NCBI GenBank assembly: GCA_025667525.1
Contig: CM046878.1
Coordinates: forward strand, 575,402,868-575,466,867
DNA: 64,000 nucleotides
Direction of reading: 5' to 3'
Source of the DNA: Glebionis coronaria
Taxonomy: Eukaryota > Streptophyta > Magnoliopsida > Asterales > Asteraceae
Positions within the stretch are counted from its first letter, which is position 1; every line of letters begins with the position of its first letter. Position numbers and translations under genes: made by a program. This document shows, piece by piece, positions 10,026 through 21,010 of this stretch. The notes beneath the pieces were generated by a model. It did not search any database. It was not told where the DNA came from and saw only the letters and a list, made by a program, of their open reading frames with translations.

Positions 10026-10407
10026 TTATTCCGAATAGTCCATTTGCTTTGTGCCTTATTCGGAATATTCATATATTCTGAATAGCCTGCTTATTTTGTC
10101 CCTTATTCGGAATATTTATATATTCCGGATAGGGTCAATATTCCGAGTAGCCAATATTCCGAATAGTCTTATTCCGCATAGAGTTTTATTCCGAGTAGCA
10201 AATATTCCGAATAGTCTTATTCCGCATAGAGTTTTATTCCGAGTAGCAATGTATTCCGGATAGGGTCATTATTCCGCATAACTTTTTTTATTCCGAATGG
10301 TTTTTTTATTCCGAATAGAGCTCATTATTCCGCATAAGCTTCAATATTCCGAATAGCTTTAATATTCCGGATAGCACCATATTCAACATGATCATTATTC
10401 CGAATAG
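10026..10407 (+). repeat. Array of ATTCCGNNTAG motifs in 5' LTR
   Basis: About 19 copies of attccg(a/c/g)(a/g)tag or near variants are spaced irregularly by 5-25 bases. Some are paired head to head with attcggaat to give palindromes such as attcggaatattcatat. The 3' LTR has the same array (19357-19719) with one segment of about 20 bases missing and several CG to TG changes. Confidence 0.9.
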
Positions 10408-10648
10408 AGCATTTTTAAGGTTATTTACTGTTACTGTTTTATTTAATTTGTATTCAAGTTTTGCTTTTATTATTTAGTTGCTTATAGTTTACTTTTACTT
10501 AACTTACGCATTTACCTTCTTAGTTATATAGAAAATCAAACCCACTATTTGTCACCAAGAACAAATCATTCCACTTTTAGCTGTGAATCAATCCGAGGAG
10601 ATCCCGAGAACGAACTTTTTCAACCCATACAAATACCCTTGTATCAAA

Positions 10649-10664
10649 TGGCGCCACTGCCGGC
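10649..10664 (+). promoter_or_regulatory. Primer binding site, tRNA-Asp type
   Basis: tggcgccactgccggc begins three bases after the LTR end and matches the start of the tRNA-Asp complementary site known for Athila and related Gypsy elements. Confidence 0.8.
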
Positions 10665-10857
10665 TCTTCTCGTTAAGATTAACAGTTTTTTGTGAGAACT
10701 TGGATTTTGGGATCCGTTCACCGTGAACGTTACTTTTTCACAAAAGTTTTCAAAAACCCTAAAAAATATAAAATCTTCAAAAATACAAAAAGAAATTTAG
10801 AAAACCATAAAAACCAAAAATATTTCTTGTTTGCTTTGTTAGTTATTTTGCAGGTGC

Positions 10858-11532
10858 ATGCGTACACGATCAACGTCTTATCAAGAGCCCGAGCCTCTCG
10901 AAGACTTAGACATGGCCGGTGTACAAAACAACAACAATAACCCACTTCAAAACAATAACAACAATAACAATCCACCTCTCAACAACAATAATAACAACAA
11001 CAAAGAGCCTCTACCAGATAATCGCCCGATGATTGAACTTCTGCAAGCACATGTAGACGGCAACAATGATCCAATTGTCATACCCGCGATTGCAGCCAAC
11101 AACTTTGAGCTCAAATCCGGTTTTATCCAGATGGTCTCTGCTCAACCATTCTTGGGGCGTACCATTGATGATCCTCATGACCACATCAAGAGATTCTTGC
11201 AACTCACGAATACGGTCAAATTCAATGGTGTTCCACAAGAGGTAATCCGTTTACAACTTTTTCCTTTTTCTTTAGAGGGACAAGCCCGGCATTGGCTTGC
11301 TAAGGAACCGCCACAAAGTATTCTGACGTGGACAGATTTGGAGACCAAGTTTATCAACTACTTTTTCCCACCCTCTCGTACTACCGCTTTGCGGAATGAA
11401 ATTATCAATTTTGAACAAAAGTACGATGAGTCTTTTAATGAATCTTGGGACCGTTTTAAAGATCTTTTAAGAAAGTGCCCACAACATGGTTTTACCAAAG
11501 TGCACCAAATTAATACTTTTTACATGGTTTAA
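10858..11532 (+). CDS. Athila gag (N-terminal part, frame broken at its end)
   Basis: A 224-residue gag fragment. It starts MRTRSTS, contains three asparagine runs (residues about 22-48, encoded by aac/aat repeats) and then the retrotransposon gag domain with the conserved block around [14 protein letters not shown] and [17 protein letters not shown] (about residues 135-175). The frame ends early at 11530-11532, and the following gag/pol sequence continues in a different frame from about 11524 on. This indicates a one-base loss near 11524. In related elements gag and pol are a single polyprotein. The capsid function is to package element RNA; this copy cannot make a normal fusion. Confidence 0.85.
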   Translation: MRTRSTSYQEPEPLEDLDMAGVQNNNNNPLQNNNNNNNPPLNNNNNNNKEPLPDNRPMIELLQAHVDGNNDPIVIPAIAANNFELKSGFIQMVSAQPFLGRTIDDPHDHIKRFLQLTNTVKFNGVPQEVIRLQLFPFSLEGQARHWLAKEPPQSILTWTDLETKFINYFFPPSRTTALRNEIINFEQKYDESFNESWDRFKDLLRKCPQHGFTKVHQINTFYMV

Positions 11533-11534
11533 GC

Positions 11535-14500
11535 ATGAATGACCAAGATTCACTAAATAGTGCCTCGGGGGGTAATATTTTGGTTAAGAATTCCAATGCC
11601 GCTTGGGATATCATTGAGAAGAAGTCTCGTGTGCAAACCAAGAGTGTGCGGACCAATGCCGCTAGTGCTAGTACTAGTGACAGCGACAAGCGACTTGACA
11701 AAATTACTACGCTTCTTGAATCGCTTGTTACCCACACCGCTAACAACACCAACAGCATCAACGCTAAAAATGCTCGAGACGCTCAAGTCAATGCTGTTAG
11801 CCAACCTTGTGAAATATGCGGGGGTCCTCACTCTTACACCACTAGTACCGCCACCCAAGACTATCCTTCTGAGAATGTGAATGCAGCATACGCGACCTAT
11901 CCTCCGGCCGCTTATCAAGCTCGTCCTCAAGGTGACCGCAACTTGCTTAGCTACCGCTCTAACAACTTTCTTTCCCCACCCGGTTTTCCTCCTAACAACC
12001 CAAACCAACAACAAAACCTCAATCACCCTCCTCAACAACAACAACAACCTCGTGCACCATACATACCACCTCACAAACAACCATATCCACCTCAAAGAAA
12101 CAACCAAGTTTACCAACAACCTGCTTATCAACCACCCGCCTACCACGCTCCCCCTCCCAACCAACCCACCGCATTGCACCAAGATGTTGAAACCTACATG
12201 AGGACCAATGATGTGATTGTGGAAAATCTCCAGCGGGAAGTGCTCAACTTGAAAGCAAACATGGTGAAACAAGGAAACGATCTGAGAGCTGATATGAGAA
12301 ACACTTTGGCAAGTCAAACGAATGACTTAAGGAACATGATGGCTGGTTTCTTCCAAGGTAATCAATCCTCTTCTTCGGGTACTCTTCCGAGTAACACCGT
12401 TGCGAATCCAAGAGGGGAGATGAAAGCAATCACCACTCGCAGTGGCAAAGGTACCAAGGAACCCGAGCTTCCTATACCTCCACCGGTGATTGTGACTAAG
12501 GAAAATGAGTCACCTGCTCCTATTCCTCATTCTTCTACTTCCCCAATTTCTCCACCTCTTACTTCTACCCCTCCTCCACCCAAGGATGTGAGTGATCCTT
12601 CGATCCCAAAGACTTCCTCTTCTTCCGATATACCTTATCCCTCACGGTTGAGGAAAGAGAAGCTCAAAAGCAAGGATGATATTCAAGTTTCGAACTTTCT
12701 AAAAATGTTTAAACAATTAAATTTTAACATCTCCTTCGCTGAGGCTCTCGCTCACATGCCTAAGTACGCGAAAATGTTCAAAGATCTTCTTAGCGACAAG
12801 GAAAAGCTTCTTGATATTGCTAACACCCAACTTAATGAGAATTGCTCTGCAGTGCTCTTAAGGAAATTACCAACCAAGCTTGGTGATCCGGGTCGTTTCT
12901 TAATCCCTTGCAACTTCCCGGGAGTAGAGAATTACATGGCCCTAGCCGATCTAGGTGCCAGTATTAATCTAATACCTCTAAGCGTTTGGAAGCAATTATC
13001 TCTCCCTGAGCTAGTCCCCACCAAAATGACTTTGGAATTAGCTAACCGTACGGTTGCTTATCCAGTAGGGATAGCCGAAGACGTCTTTGTAGGAGTCGAC
13101 AAATTCACTTTTCCTGCCGATTTCATTGTCGTTAACTACGACATGGACCCTCGTGTGCCATTAATTGTTGGTCGTCCATTCTTGAGGACCGGTCACACTC
13201 TCATCGATGTTGAAGCCGGTGAGCTTATCATGAGAGTGGGCGACGATAAAATTGTCTTCAACATGGGAAAGCTTTCTAAACAGCCTTATTCGTACGAGAG
13301 TGTTAATTGTATTGACGTTATTGATGAGGCTTGTGAAGAACACTTCAAATATGCTTGTAAAAGTATTCCTACCTCTCCTCCCAATGTTGAGACCGTTTCC
13401 TCTATAGATTCATCACTATCTCTATTTGGAGAAAGTGATTTCCTTTGGAAAGATTTGGAAGCAACCATGGGAGATGTGAACTTAGAACATGACGATTCTC
13501 CCACCGATTGGGATGAAGATCTTCGCCTCATTGAAAACCTTCTCAACGAAGACAATATTTCTCCACCATCTCCCACGGTTATTGCTATCGATGCTCCGAC
13601 TTTGAATACGCCTCCCATCGAAAATCCTCCGGATTTAGAACTTAAGGAGTTGCCGCCCCATCTCGAGTACGTGTTACTTGAAAAAGAGAAGAAGTCACCC
13701 GTCATCATCGCGAAGGACTTGAAAGAAGAAGAAAAATCTCGCCTCATCGCCGTGCTTAAAGATCATAAGAAGGCAATTGCTTGGAAAATTTCCGATATCC
13801 ACGGAATTGATCCAAACTTTTGTACTCACAAGATTCTCATGGAAGATGACTTTAAACCCGCAATCCAGAGCCAAAGAAGGGTTAATCCTCGCATTCATGA
13901 CGTCATCAAACAAGAGGTTATCAAACTTCTTGATGCCGGCTTGATTTACCCTATCTCGGATTCGCCTTGGGTAAGTCCCGTCCATTGTGTGCCCAAGAAG
14001 GGCGGAATAACCGTTGTTCCCAATGAACACAACGAGTTGATTCCCACTCGTCTCGTTTCTGGGTGGAGAGTTTGTATCGACTATCGCAAGCTCAATGATG
14101 CTACGAGAAAAGATCACTTTCCTCTTCCTTTCATGGACCAAATGCTCAAGCGTCTAGCTGGTAATGACTATTACTGCTTTTTAGACGGTTTCTCCGGATA
14201 TTTCCAAATTCCCATCGATCCCAAAGACCAAGAAAAGACCACATTCACTTGTCCCTACGGAACATTTGCTTACAAACGTATGCCTTTTGGTTTATGCAAT
14301 GCTCCTGGGACGTTCCAAAGGTGTATGATGGCTATCTTCCATGACATGGTTGAAGAAACTATGGAAGTATTCATGGATGATTTCTCGGTTTATGATGATT
14401 CATTCTCTGCTTGCCTTGCCAATTTAGAACGTATGCTTAAGCGGTGTGAAGACACTCGCCTTGTTCTTAATTGGGAAAAATGCCATTTCATGGTAAAAGA

Positions 14501-16544
14501 GGGCATCGTGCTAGGACACAAGATCTCCAAAGCCGGTCTTGAAGTAGACCGTGCTAAAGTCGATGTTATTTCTAAGTTGCCTCCACCTTCAACCGTAAAG
14601 GGTGTGAGAAGTTTCCTTGGTCATGCGGGCTTCTACCGTCGTTTCATCAAAGATTTTTCTAAAATCGCCCGCCCGATGACCTACCTTTTGGAAAAAGATA
14701 CTCCTTTTATCTTTTCCAATGAGTGTATTGAAGCCTTCAACTTGCTTAAGGATAAGCTAACTCAGGCACCCGTCTTGGTTACCCCTAATTGGGAGCTTCC
14801 CTTCGAGTTGATGTGTGATGCTAGCGACTTTGCTATTGGTGCGGTTTTGGGCCAAAGAGTGAATAAACACTTCCAACCAATCCACTATGCTAGCAATACA
14901 ATGACGGGGGCTCAATTGCATTACACGACAACCGAAAAAGAGCTTTTAGCTGTTGTCTATGCCTTTGAAAAGTTCCGCCCCTATCTTGTCCTTTCTACCA
15001 CCATCGTGTATACCGATCATTCCGCGTTGAAGTACTTGTTGACTAAGCAAGATTCCAAACCAAGACTTCTTCGCTGGGTTTTGCTACTTCAAGAATTTAA
15101 AATCGAAATTCGTGATAAGAAGGGCGCTGAAAACCTAGCTGTGGATCATCTCAGTAGACTTGAGGATCCTTACCAAGGGGAACATCCGACCAAAGAGATC
15201 AATGACTCTTTTCCCCTGGAGACCTTAATGTCTATCAACTCGACTTCTGATGAAACCCCGTGGTTTGCGGACATTGCAAACTACTTTGCGGGTGGAATTC
15301 TCGTTGACGGGTTAACATCCCAACAAAAGAAGAAGTTCTTCAAAGACATTAAGACTTACTTTTGGGATGACCCGTATCTATTCAAACAATGTGCCGATTT
15401 TATTATTCGTCAATGTGTTGATGGACCGGCAACTTTAGAAATCCTTGACGCTTGCCACAAAGGACCCACCGGTGGTCACTTTGGTCCCAACTACACCGCC
15501 AAAAAAGTGTTTGACTCGGGATTTTATTGGCCCACCATTTACCGTGATGCTCACGAGATGGTTAAACGTTGTGATGCTTGCCAAAAACAAGGCAAGATCA
15601 CACATAAAGACGAGATGCCTCAGAATTTCATTCAAGAATGTGAAATCTTTGATGTTTGGGGTATCGACTTTATGGGGCCATTCCCTGCCTCTAAAGGAAA
15701 CAAATACATCCTTGTAGCCATTGACTACGTCTCTAAATGGGTTGAAGCCAAAGCTTTACCCACTAATGACGCAAGGGTGGTTTGTAACTTTTTGAAGTCG
15801 CTATTCGCTAGATTCGGTGTGCCTCGTGCCATTATTAGTGATCGCGGGACTCATTTTTGCAATGAACAATTTGCAAGAGTCATGGCTAAGTATGGTGTAA
15901 ATCATCGTCTTTCCATCGCATACCACCCACAAACTAATGGCCAGGCTGAAATCTCTAACCGGGGATTAAAGCGAGTTCTCGAAAGAACCGTGGGAGAGCA
16001 TCGTGCCTCATGGGCTGATAAACTTGATGATGCTTTGTGGGCTTTTCGTACCGCATACAAGACTCCGATTGGTTGTACACCATATCGTCTCGTGTACGGG
16101 AAAGCATGCCACCTCCCCATTGAGTTGGAGCACAAGGCTTACTGGGCCTTGAAGTGGGCTAATTTTGATATCAACAAAGCCGGTGACCTACGCAAGATCC
16201 AACTCAATGAGCTGAATGAACTCCGTAATGAGGCTTATGAAAATTCTTTGATCTATAAGGAGAAGACTAAGCTCATTCACGACTCTATGATTAAGAACCG
16301 AGAGTTCCAAGTTGGAGACAAAGTTTTACTCTTTACCTCTCGGTTGAAAATCTTTTCAGGCAAGCTGAAATCCCGTTGGTCCGGTCCATTCACCATTGCC
16401 CAAATTTTTCCATATGGTATTCTCGAGCTCGCTCAACCTAATGGACCTAATTTTAAGGTGAATGGCCAACGAGTGAAGTTGTACTTTGGTGAGGACATCT
16501 CTCAGGAGATGATTCCACCCCTCACCACGTTTCTCATGAACTAA
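11535..16544 (+). CDS. Athila gag C-terminus and pol polyprotein
   Basis: 1669 codons without a stop, in a different frame from the gag start. Visible in order: a zinc-knuckle-like segment [10 protein letters not shown] (about 92-101; the last Cys of a CCHC knuckle is not evident); a proline/glutamine-rich linker; an aspartic protease with active site DLGAS (D472); reverse transcriptase with [14 protein letters not shown] and the FMDD box at 946-949; RNase H starting near D1095 ([12 protein letters not shown]); and integrase with an HHCC zinc finger (H1308, H1315, C1346, C1349) and D1378, D1436, E1472. The C-terminal [11 protein letters not shown] block is typical of Athila. All catalytic motifs look intact, so the main defect in this copy is the upstream frameshift. 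The formal ATG at 11535 is simply the first in this frame and need not be a real start. Confidence 0.9.
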   Translation: MNDQDSLNSASGGNILVKNSNAAWDIIEKKSRVQTKSVRTNAASASTSDSDKRLDKITTLLESLVTHTANNTNSINAKNARDAQVNAVSQPCEICGGPHSYTTSTATQDYPSENVNAAYATYPPAAYQARPQGDRNLLSYRSNNFLSPPGFPPNNPNQQQNLNHPPQQQQQPRAPYIPPHKQPYPPQRNNQVYQQPAYQPPAYHAPPPNQPTALHQDVETYMRTNDVIVENLQREVLNLKANMVKQGNDLRADMRNTLASQTNDLRNMMAGFFQGNQSSSSGTLPSNTVANPRGEMKAITTRSGKGTKEPELPIPPPVIVTKENESPAPIPHSSTSPISPPLTSTPPPPKDVSDPSIPKTSSSSDIPYPSRLRKEKLKSKDDIQVSNFLKMFKQLNFNISFAEALAHMPKYAKMFKDLLSDKEKLLDIANTQLNENCSAVLLRKLPTKLGDPGRFLIPCNFPGVENYMALADLGASINLIPLSVWKQLSLPELVPTKMTLELANRTVAYPVGIAEDVFVGVDKFTFPADFIVVNYDMDPRVPLIVGRPFLRTGHTLIDVEAGELIMRVGDDKIVFNMGKLSKQPYSYESVNCIDVIDEACEEHFKYACKSIPTSPPNVETVSSIDSSLSLFGESDFLWKDLEATMGDVNLEHDDSPTDWDEDLRLIENLLNEDNISPPSPTVIAIDAPTLNTPPIENPPDLELKELPPHLEYVLLEKEKKSPVIIAKDLKEEEKSRLIAVLKDHKKAIAWKISDIHGIDPNFCTHKILMEDDFKPAIQSQRRVNPRIHDVIKQEVIKLLDAGLIYPISDSPWVSPVHCVPKKGGITVVPNEHNELIPTRLVSGWRVCIDYRKLNDATRKDHFPLPFMDQMLKRLAGNDYYCFLDGFSGYFQIPIDPKDQEKTTFTCPYGTFAYKRMPFGLCNAPGTFQRCMMAIFHDMVEETMEVFMDDFSVYDDSFSACLANLERMLKRCEDTRLVLNWEKCHFMVKEGIVLGHKISKAGLEVDRAKVDVISKLPPPSTVKGVRSFLGHAGFYRRFIKDFSKIARPMTYLLEKDTPFIFSNECIEAFNLLKDKLTQAPVLVTPNWELPFELMCDASDFAIGAVLGQRVNKHFQPIHYASNTMTGAQLHYTTTEKELLAVVYAFEKFRPYLVLSTTIVYTDHSALKYLLTKQDSKPRLLRWVLLLQEFKIEIRDKKGAENLAVDHLSRLEDPYQGEHPTKEINDSFPLETLMSINSTSDETPWFADIANYFAGGILVDGLTSQQKKKFFKDIKTYFWDDPYLFKQCADFIIRQCVDGPATLEILDACHKGPTGGHFGPNYTAKKVFDSGFYWPTIYRDAHEMVKRCDACQKQGKITHKDEMPQNFIQECEIFDVWGIDFMGPFPASKGNKYILVAIDYVSKWVEAKALPTNDARVVCNFLKSLFARFGVPRAIISDRGTHFCNEQFARVMAKYGVNHRLSIAYHPQTNGQAEISNRGLKRVLERTVGEHRASWADKLDDALWAFRTAYKTPIGCTPYRLVYGKACHLPIELEHKAYWALKWANFDINKAGDLRKIQLNELNELRNEAYENSLIYKEKTKLIHDSMIKNREFQVGDKVLLFTSRLKIFSGKLKSRWSGPFTIAQIFPYGILELAQPNGPNFKVNGQRVKLYFGEDISQEMIPPLTTFLMN

Positions 16545-18471
16545 TTTTGGGTCGAGTCAGGCTCGTGACTCGGTTATAAAAAACAAGCGCTCCTCGGGAG
16601 GCAGCCCGAGTATCTATCCTTTTTCGTTTAACCTCCTAAGTGTAGGGAGACTTCTATAGGTTCTTTGTGTTTGTGTGGTGATGTGATCACAGGGATGAAT
16701 GCACTTTTGGAACCTTTGAAGAACCGTGCTCCCGTGTTATCTGAAATCCTGTTCTATCTCTCAACTATCGTGATTCAATTTTCTTCATACTCACATTTGA
16801 AATTGATCACGTTAGTCGTCTCTTCCTTAACTTGAGTTAACCAACGTGCACAATGTCATAAGTGTAGGGGAGACTTTTCCCACATGCTTAAACATTGAGG
16901 ACAATGTTTATCTTAAGTGTAGGGGGACTTCTATCGAAGTTTTAAGTGACTTTTCCATGAAAATGCCTTCATTTAACCGAAAAATCATCTTTTTCAACAT
17001 TTTTCAAATTTTTTATTAACCTTGGCCATTTAGTCGTAATTTTTAAATTTTTATCGTTGCTTTCATATGTACATATCCCGCAATAAAGTCAAAAATATTA
17101 ATAAAGTGGTGTAGCTAGTTTTGAAGTCTTTGACATATTAGGCCCGTTGCGATTATTTTGACTCAACTCGAATAGACTTGTCCAAGTTTATTCTATCTAG
17201 TATCCTTAACCATATAGACCTTAATTGGTTTATTAGGCTAAGCATCCACGAGTCTCATTACTTGAGATTTTAAATTGTGGAGAACGAGAAATGATAGAGT
17301 CAATTATAAGTCGGTATTCTTGCACAAGCTCACTTGGTGTAATTATTTGCCTATTCTCCCATCACTTGCTAATAATTTATCTGCAATAAGTAAGGTCGTA
17401 CGATTTGAAAGGTTACTTAGCTTCTAGCCCAAGATCGTTTAAAAGTTGCTCGGTAATGATAAGAGTTCATAGCCAAGGCATAACTTATGAAGCGGGGCGC
17501 GAAGATTGGCGAGTCCTAAAAGGCCCTAACAAGGCATGAGGATTCAATCTTATTGCTAAAGATCCAAGGTGATGTGAAAAGCATTATTCCCAAAATCAAC
17601 ATGAAGGATCAAGACTCACGACGAAAAGCAATCAACTCCCATAAAGATCATGGAGAAGTCTATCCGAAAAGACCCTAACAAGGTATGAGGATAAATAGAT
17701 CCAAGTCCGAAAAGGAGGCGGATCGTTGTATCTCAAAATCCCAATTAGAGATTGAAGAAATAATTTATGAAGTCGTGGTCAACAAAGTTGGAGTACCCCT
17801 CAAAAGTCTCCAAGTGAAGAAACTCTATTAACGAAGCGAAGACCATTATCTCAAGAACGTCTCTAGAAGATATGAAGTATGAAGTACATGCCAAATATCG
17901 GCCCGAGAAAGGTCTCAAATCGTGAACCGAGTTATGCCAAGATATGAACTTTTTGATATCCCGAGAAGCAGTTTTAAGAGATTTTGTCCTTTAGCTAACT
18001 ATTGATCAAATCGTCCTACTTTGCTTTCAGCCTAAATAAACTGTCGAAATAAGTCCAAAAATGCATCTTCATGATCATTCTAAGACAAAAATAAAATATA
18101 AGAGATACCTCTAGGAATAAGGGAGTTTAAGCATTTAATTAAGCCATGTGTGTAAGTGTTTGATTGGCTAACTTATAATAACAATGATCTTGTTTTCAAG
18201 CTTAGTTTGGGGAACGTGAAACTTGAGGGTGATAAATCTTCGCAGCACCGAAGCCCTAATGTAAGTCCTTGATCTCTTTGCAAGTTATTTCCATATAGCT
18301 ATTTTCAAGTGAAAATGGTTTTCTATCCTTTTGTTTGCTTTAAAGTTTCAATTTCTCTTAGTACTTTAATTTTTGTTTTGTAGTATTTTAATAAGGCCAA
18401 GATTGATTGATTATGAGAAGAGTGTAAAATTGCTTTATCACTAAGCATTTCATGAGGGCATGGCAATGGTT
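16545..18471 (+). other. Non-coding 3' region of Athila element
   Basis: About 1.9 kb without a credible gene. Just after pol there is a hairpin ctcggg-aggcag-cccgag (16593-16610). Three motifs like the polypurine tract follow: aagtgtagggagactt (16638), aagtgtaggggagactt (16860) and aagtgtagggggactt (16915). Envelope-like coding remnants were looked for and not seen. Confidence 0.7.
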
Positions 18472-18483
18472 AAGTGTAGGGGA
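18472..18483 (+). promoter_or_regulatory. Polypurine tract of Athila element
   Basis: aagtgtagggga lies two bases before the 3' LTR, as expected for the plus-strand primer. Confidence 0.8.
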
Positions 18484-18485
18484 TT

Positions 18486-19958
18486 TGATAGGTGTGAAAA
18501 CACCCATCCTTTTACCACTTATTTCTTACTAAAACAAGACCAAAACGCGTGTTTAATATCATTTGTTTGGAATTATGCGTGGTTTTTGTGTTTATTGTGT
18601 TTTCAGAGTCAACCGGATGAATATTGAAGGAAACATGGGATTGCGCGGGATTTATCGAAGAAAAAGACTCAAGACGAAGTCTACTGTCCAAGAGATGCAA
18701 AAGATTGGAAGTCAATGGGCCTATTTGAAGATTTATCGAAGAAAAGGACCAAAGATGGAAGATTTACATATGTCGAAGAAACTCAAGTCTATTAAACGAA
18801 GAAATTAAAAGACGAGTTGAATTTAATCGTCGACAAATCCCGAATCAGAATCGAAAACGTCAACTTTTCTGAAAAGACGAGAAGACAAGAAGAGAGGAAT
18901 AAAACCCAAATCACCCACCAACCACTAGCCTATATAAGGAAAACCCCTCACACATTTGGCAGAAGTTTTTTATTCAGTTACATTTTCTTCTAGTTCGTAG
19001 GAAGAACCATCTCCCTTAAGGAGTGGTTTTCATTTTCTTTGATTTCTTCTTGAATCTTGTAAGTTTAATCCTTCCATTTTGTTTGTTGAATCTTAATCAT
19101 CAATACAAGTTTACATTTAATCTTTCTATCATCTTGTTCATCCTCTCTTTTTATTCAAAGTTTTAAAGTTCTAGTTTAGTTGATTTTGATCTTCAAAAGT
19201 TAATGGGTTTTGTGTTTTTATGATTGGGATTGGTTGTTTATGTCTAGTAGATTATTTGTGATTAGTTAATGTTCAAGAATTGGTTAAAAACTTGGTCGAT
19301 TTTTGACAAATTCGTGTTCCCCTGTTTTATCACTGTGTTCTGTTCTTCATCCCCAATTATTCTGAATAGTCCATTTGCTTTGTCCCTTATTCGGAATATT
19401 CATATATTCCGAATAGCCTGCTTATTTTGTCCCTTATTCGGAATATTTATATATTCCGGATAGGGTCAATATTCCGAGTAGCCAATATTCTGAATAGTCT
19501 TATTCCGTAGAGAGTTTTATTCCGAGTAGCCAATATTCTGAATAGTCTTATTCCGCATAGAGTTTTATTCCGAGTAGCAATATATTCCGGATAGGGTCAT
19601 TATTCCGCATAACTTTTTTTATTCCGAATGGTTTTTTTATTCCGCATAAGCTTCAATATTCCGAATAGCTTTAATATTCCGGATAGCACCATATTCTGCA
19701 TGATCATTATTCCGAATAGAGCATTTTTAAGGTTATTTACTGTTACTGTTTTATTTAATTTGTATTCAAGTTTTGCTTTTATTATTTAGTTGCTTATAGT
19801 TTACTTTTACTTAAATTACGCATTTACCTTCTTAGTTATATAGAAAATCAAACCCACTATTTGTCACCAAGAACAAATCATTCCACTTTTAGCTGTGAAT
19901 CAATTCGAGGAGATCCCGAGAACGAACTTTTTCAACCCATACAAATACCCTTGTATCA
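18486..19958 (+). repeat. 3' LTR of Athila element
   Basis: 1473 bp, same ends and internal layout as the 5' LTR, with scattered substitutions, TATA box at 18930-18939 and the ATTCCGNNTAG array at about 19357-19719. Followed by the duplication ccctt at 19959-19963. Confidence 0.95.
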
Positions 19959-19963
19959 CCCTT

Positions 19964-20928
19964 TATTCGATGTCTTATGCCACTTACTTCACTTGCATCA
20001 CACTAGAACATAGTTTTGGTTTTGTTGCGAGTAAACAATTCAGCTCTCTTTTTGTTCGATTGTTTTAGTTACATATTTATGTGTTTCCTCCTCTTCCAAG
20101 TTTGAACAATGGAGCCTTTTGTTTAATCCATCTCGTCACGAGCATTCGCTTTTGTTATGCTTGTTCCTCTTTGGATATCTACAACTATGAAGAGATTAAA
20201 TTCCTTTTGCAACTTGTACAACAAAATTAAGGTGATAGCCTTAAAGAATTAGTGAAGCCGCAAAACGAGCAATCAAACAACCGACCAATATCCTTTCATA
20301 ATCAAAGCAGTCCAACATTTCACGAGTTGCAAAATGACCAAATTACACTCTAGGGACGGACTGCAAGACACATACATTCAACCTGAGTCAAGAGTAATTT
20401 TCAGCCATATGTTCGTGATTTCTATGATAGACGCCCCACTAATGGTTTTCTAATGGTTGGATTGCAATGTATTTTATTCCTGATGCGCATGGGATCAGGT
20501 CAATAATACCGGCGTATTTAGACCCACGTTATAATATGGTAAATTTTGTGAAAGATGGTCAGTTTTGCTTCAGCTAGAATGGGTTATGATAACGTTACCT
20601 CTGCAAAAATGGTAAATTCATACTTTTAGATAAAAAATGTGTCACAAAAATGGACTCATCTTGGTGAGGTATATTTGCTAAACAAAATAGCTTGTTAAAC
20701 AGAATAACCGCGATGTTTTGCATTTGACCGACTGAAATCGCTTTTTATACCACTCAAACCGAATATTTTTACCAGATAATTACACGCAGATAAACTGCAA
20801 ATATGAAATGGTCATAATCTTGAAATTTTGCATTAGTATCGGGTTTTCAAATAGTTTATAAAGATTATTTTACCATATTAAAAACTTAACGATTTTAATT
20901 ATATGAATTATGATAGAGGACTTAACTG
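19964..20928. other. Intergenic DNA, nothing recognised
   Basis: A phrase tttgaacaatggagcc occurs both here (20101) and left of the Athila element (9085), suggesting an older local duplication. No gene is visible. Confidence 0.5.
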
Positions 20929-21001
20929 GCCGCTCTAGCTCAGTTGGTAGAGCGCGTGGCTTTTCACCACGTGGTCGTGGGTTCGAGTCCCACGGGCGGC
21001 G
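20929..21001 (+). tRNA. tRNA-Lys (anticodon UUU), with C at position 37
   Basis: A full 73-nt cloverleaf can be drawn. The 7-bp acceptor stem GCCGCTC pairs with GGGCGGC with one G-U pair. The D arm is GCTC/GAGC. The 5-bp anticodon stem is CGTGG/CCACG with loop CTTTTCA. A 5-nt variable region precedes the T arm GTGGG/CCCAC with loop TTCGAGT. The discriminator base is G. The anticodon at 20962-20964 is TTT. Pol III A box (TAGCTCAGTTGG) and B box (GGTTCGAGTCC) are intact, and a T6 terminator follows at 21005-21010. There is no intron. The base 3' of the anticodon is C instead of the purine found in nearly all elongator tRNAs. Confidence 0.92.
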
Positions 21002-21004
21002 CTG

Positions 21005-21010
21005 TTTTTT
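21005..21010 (+). terminator. Pol III terminator of tRNA-Lys
   Basis: A run of six T residues four bases after the tRNA end. Confidence 0.8.

Larger units (their letters stand above)
9156..10646 (+). repeat. 5' LTR of Athila element
   Basis: 1491 bp. The outermost bases form a small hairpin (ggtgt, gaaa loop, acacc at 9161-9174), repeated in the 3' LTR. A TATA box ctatataagg is at 9599-9608. A long array of ATTCCGNNTAG motifs occupies about 10026-10407. Short reading frames in it are not treated as genes. Confidence 0.95.
9156..19958 (+). mobile_element. Athila-lineage Ty3/Gypsy LTR retrotransposon, full length (10.8 kb)
   Basis: Long LTRs (9156-10646 and 18486-19958) start tgataggtgtg and end ccttgtatca. 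The element is bounded by the exact 5-bp duplication ccctt (9151-9155 and 19959-19963). The primer binding site after the 5' LTR, tggcgccactgccgg, is the tRNA-Asp type used by Athila elements, and a polypurine tract (aagtgtagggga) precedes the 3' LTR. Gag and pol are present in the order protease, reverse transcriptase, RNase H, integrase, as in Ty3/Gypsy. A single-base shift separates gag from pol. Roughly 1.9 kb of non-coding DNA lies where some Athila members have an envelope-like gene; no such gene is left here. The LTRs differ at many positions and by a small deletion, so the insertion is older than the Copia element at 43 kb. Confidence 0.95.

Noticed and set aside
11553..12317. Long minus-strand frame opposite Athila gag/pol
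   Set aside because: A shadow of the plus-strand polyprotein in a proline/glutamine-rich stretch, with no recognisable domain.
13286..14141. Two overlapping minus-strand frames within Athila pol
   Set aside because: Antisense of protease and reverse transcriptase codons; no independent support.
16545..18471. Envelope-like gene expected in some Athila elements
   Set aside because: All frames are short and none shows a signal or membrane segment pattern.
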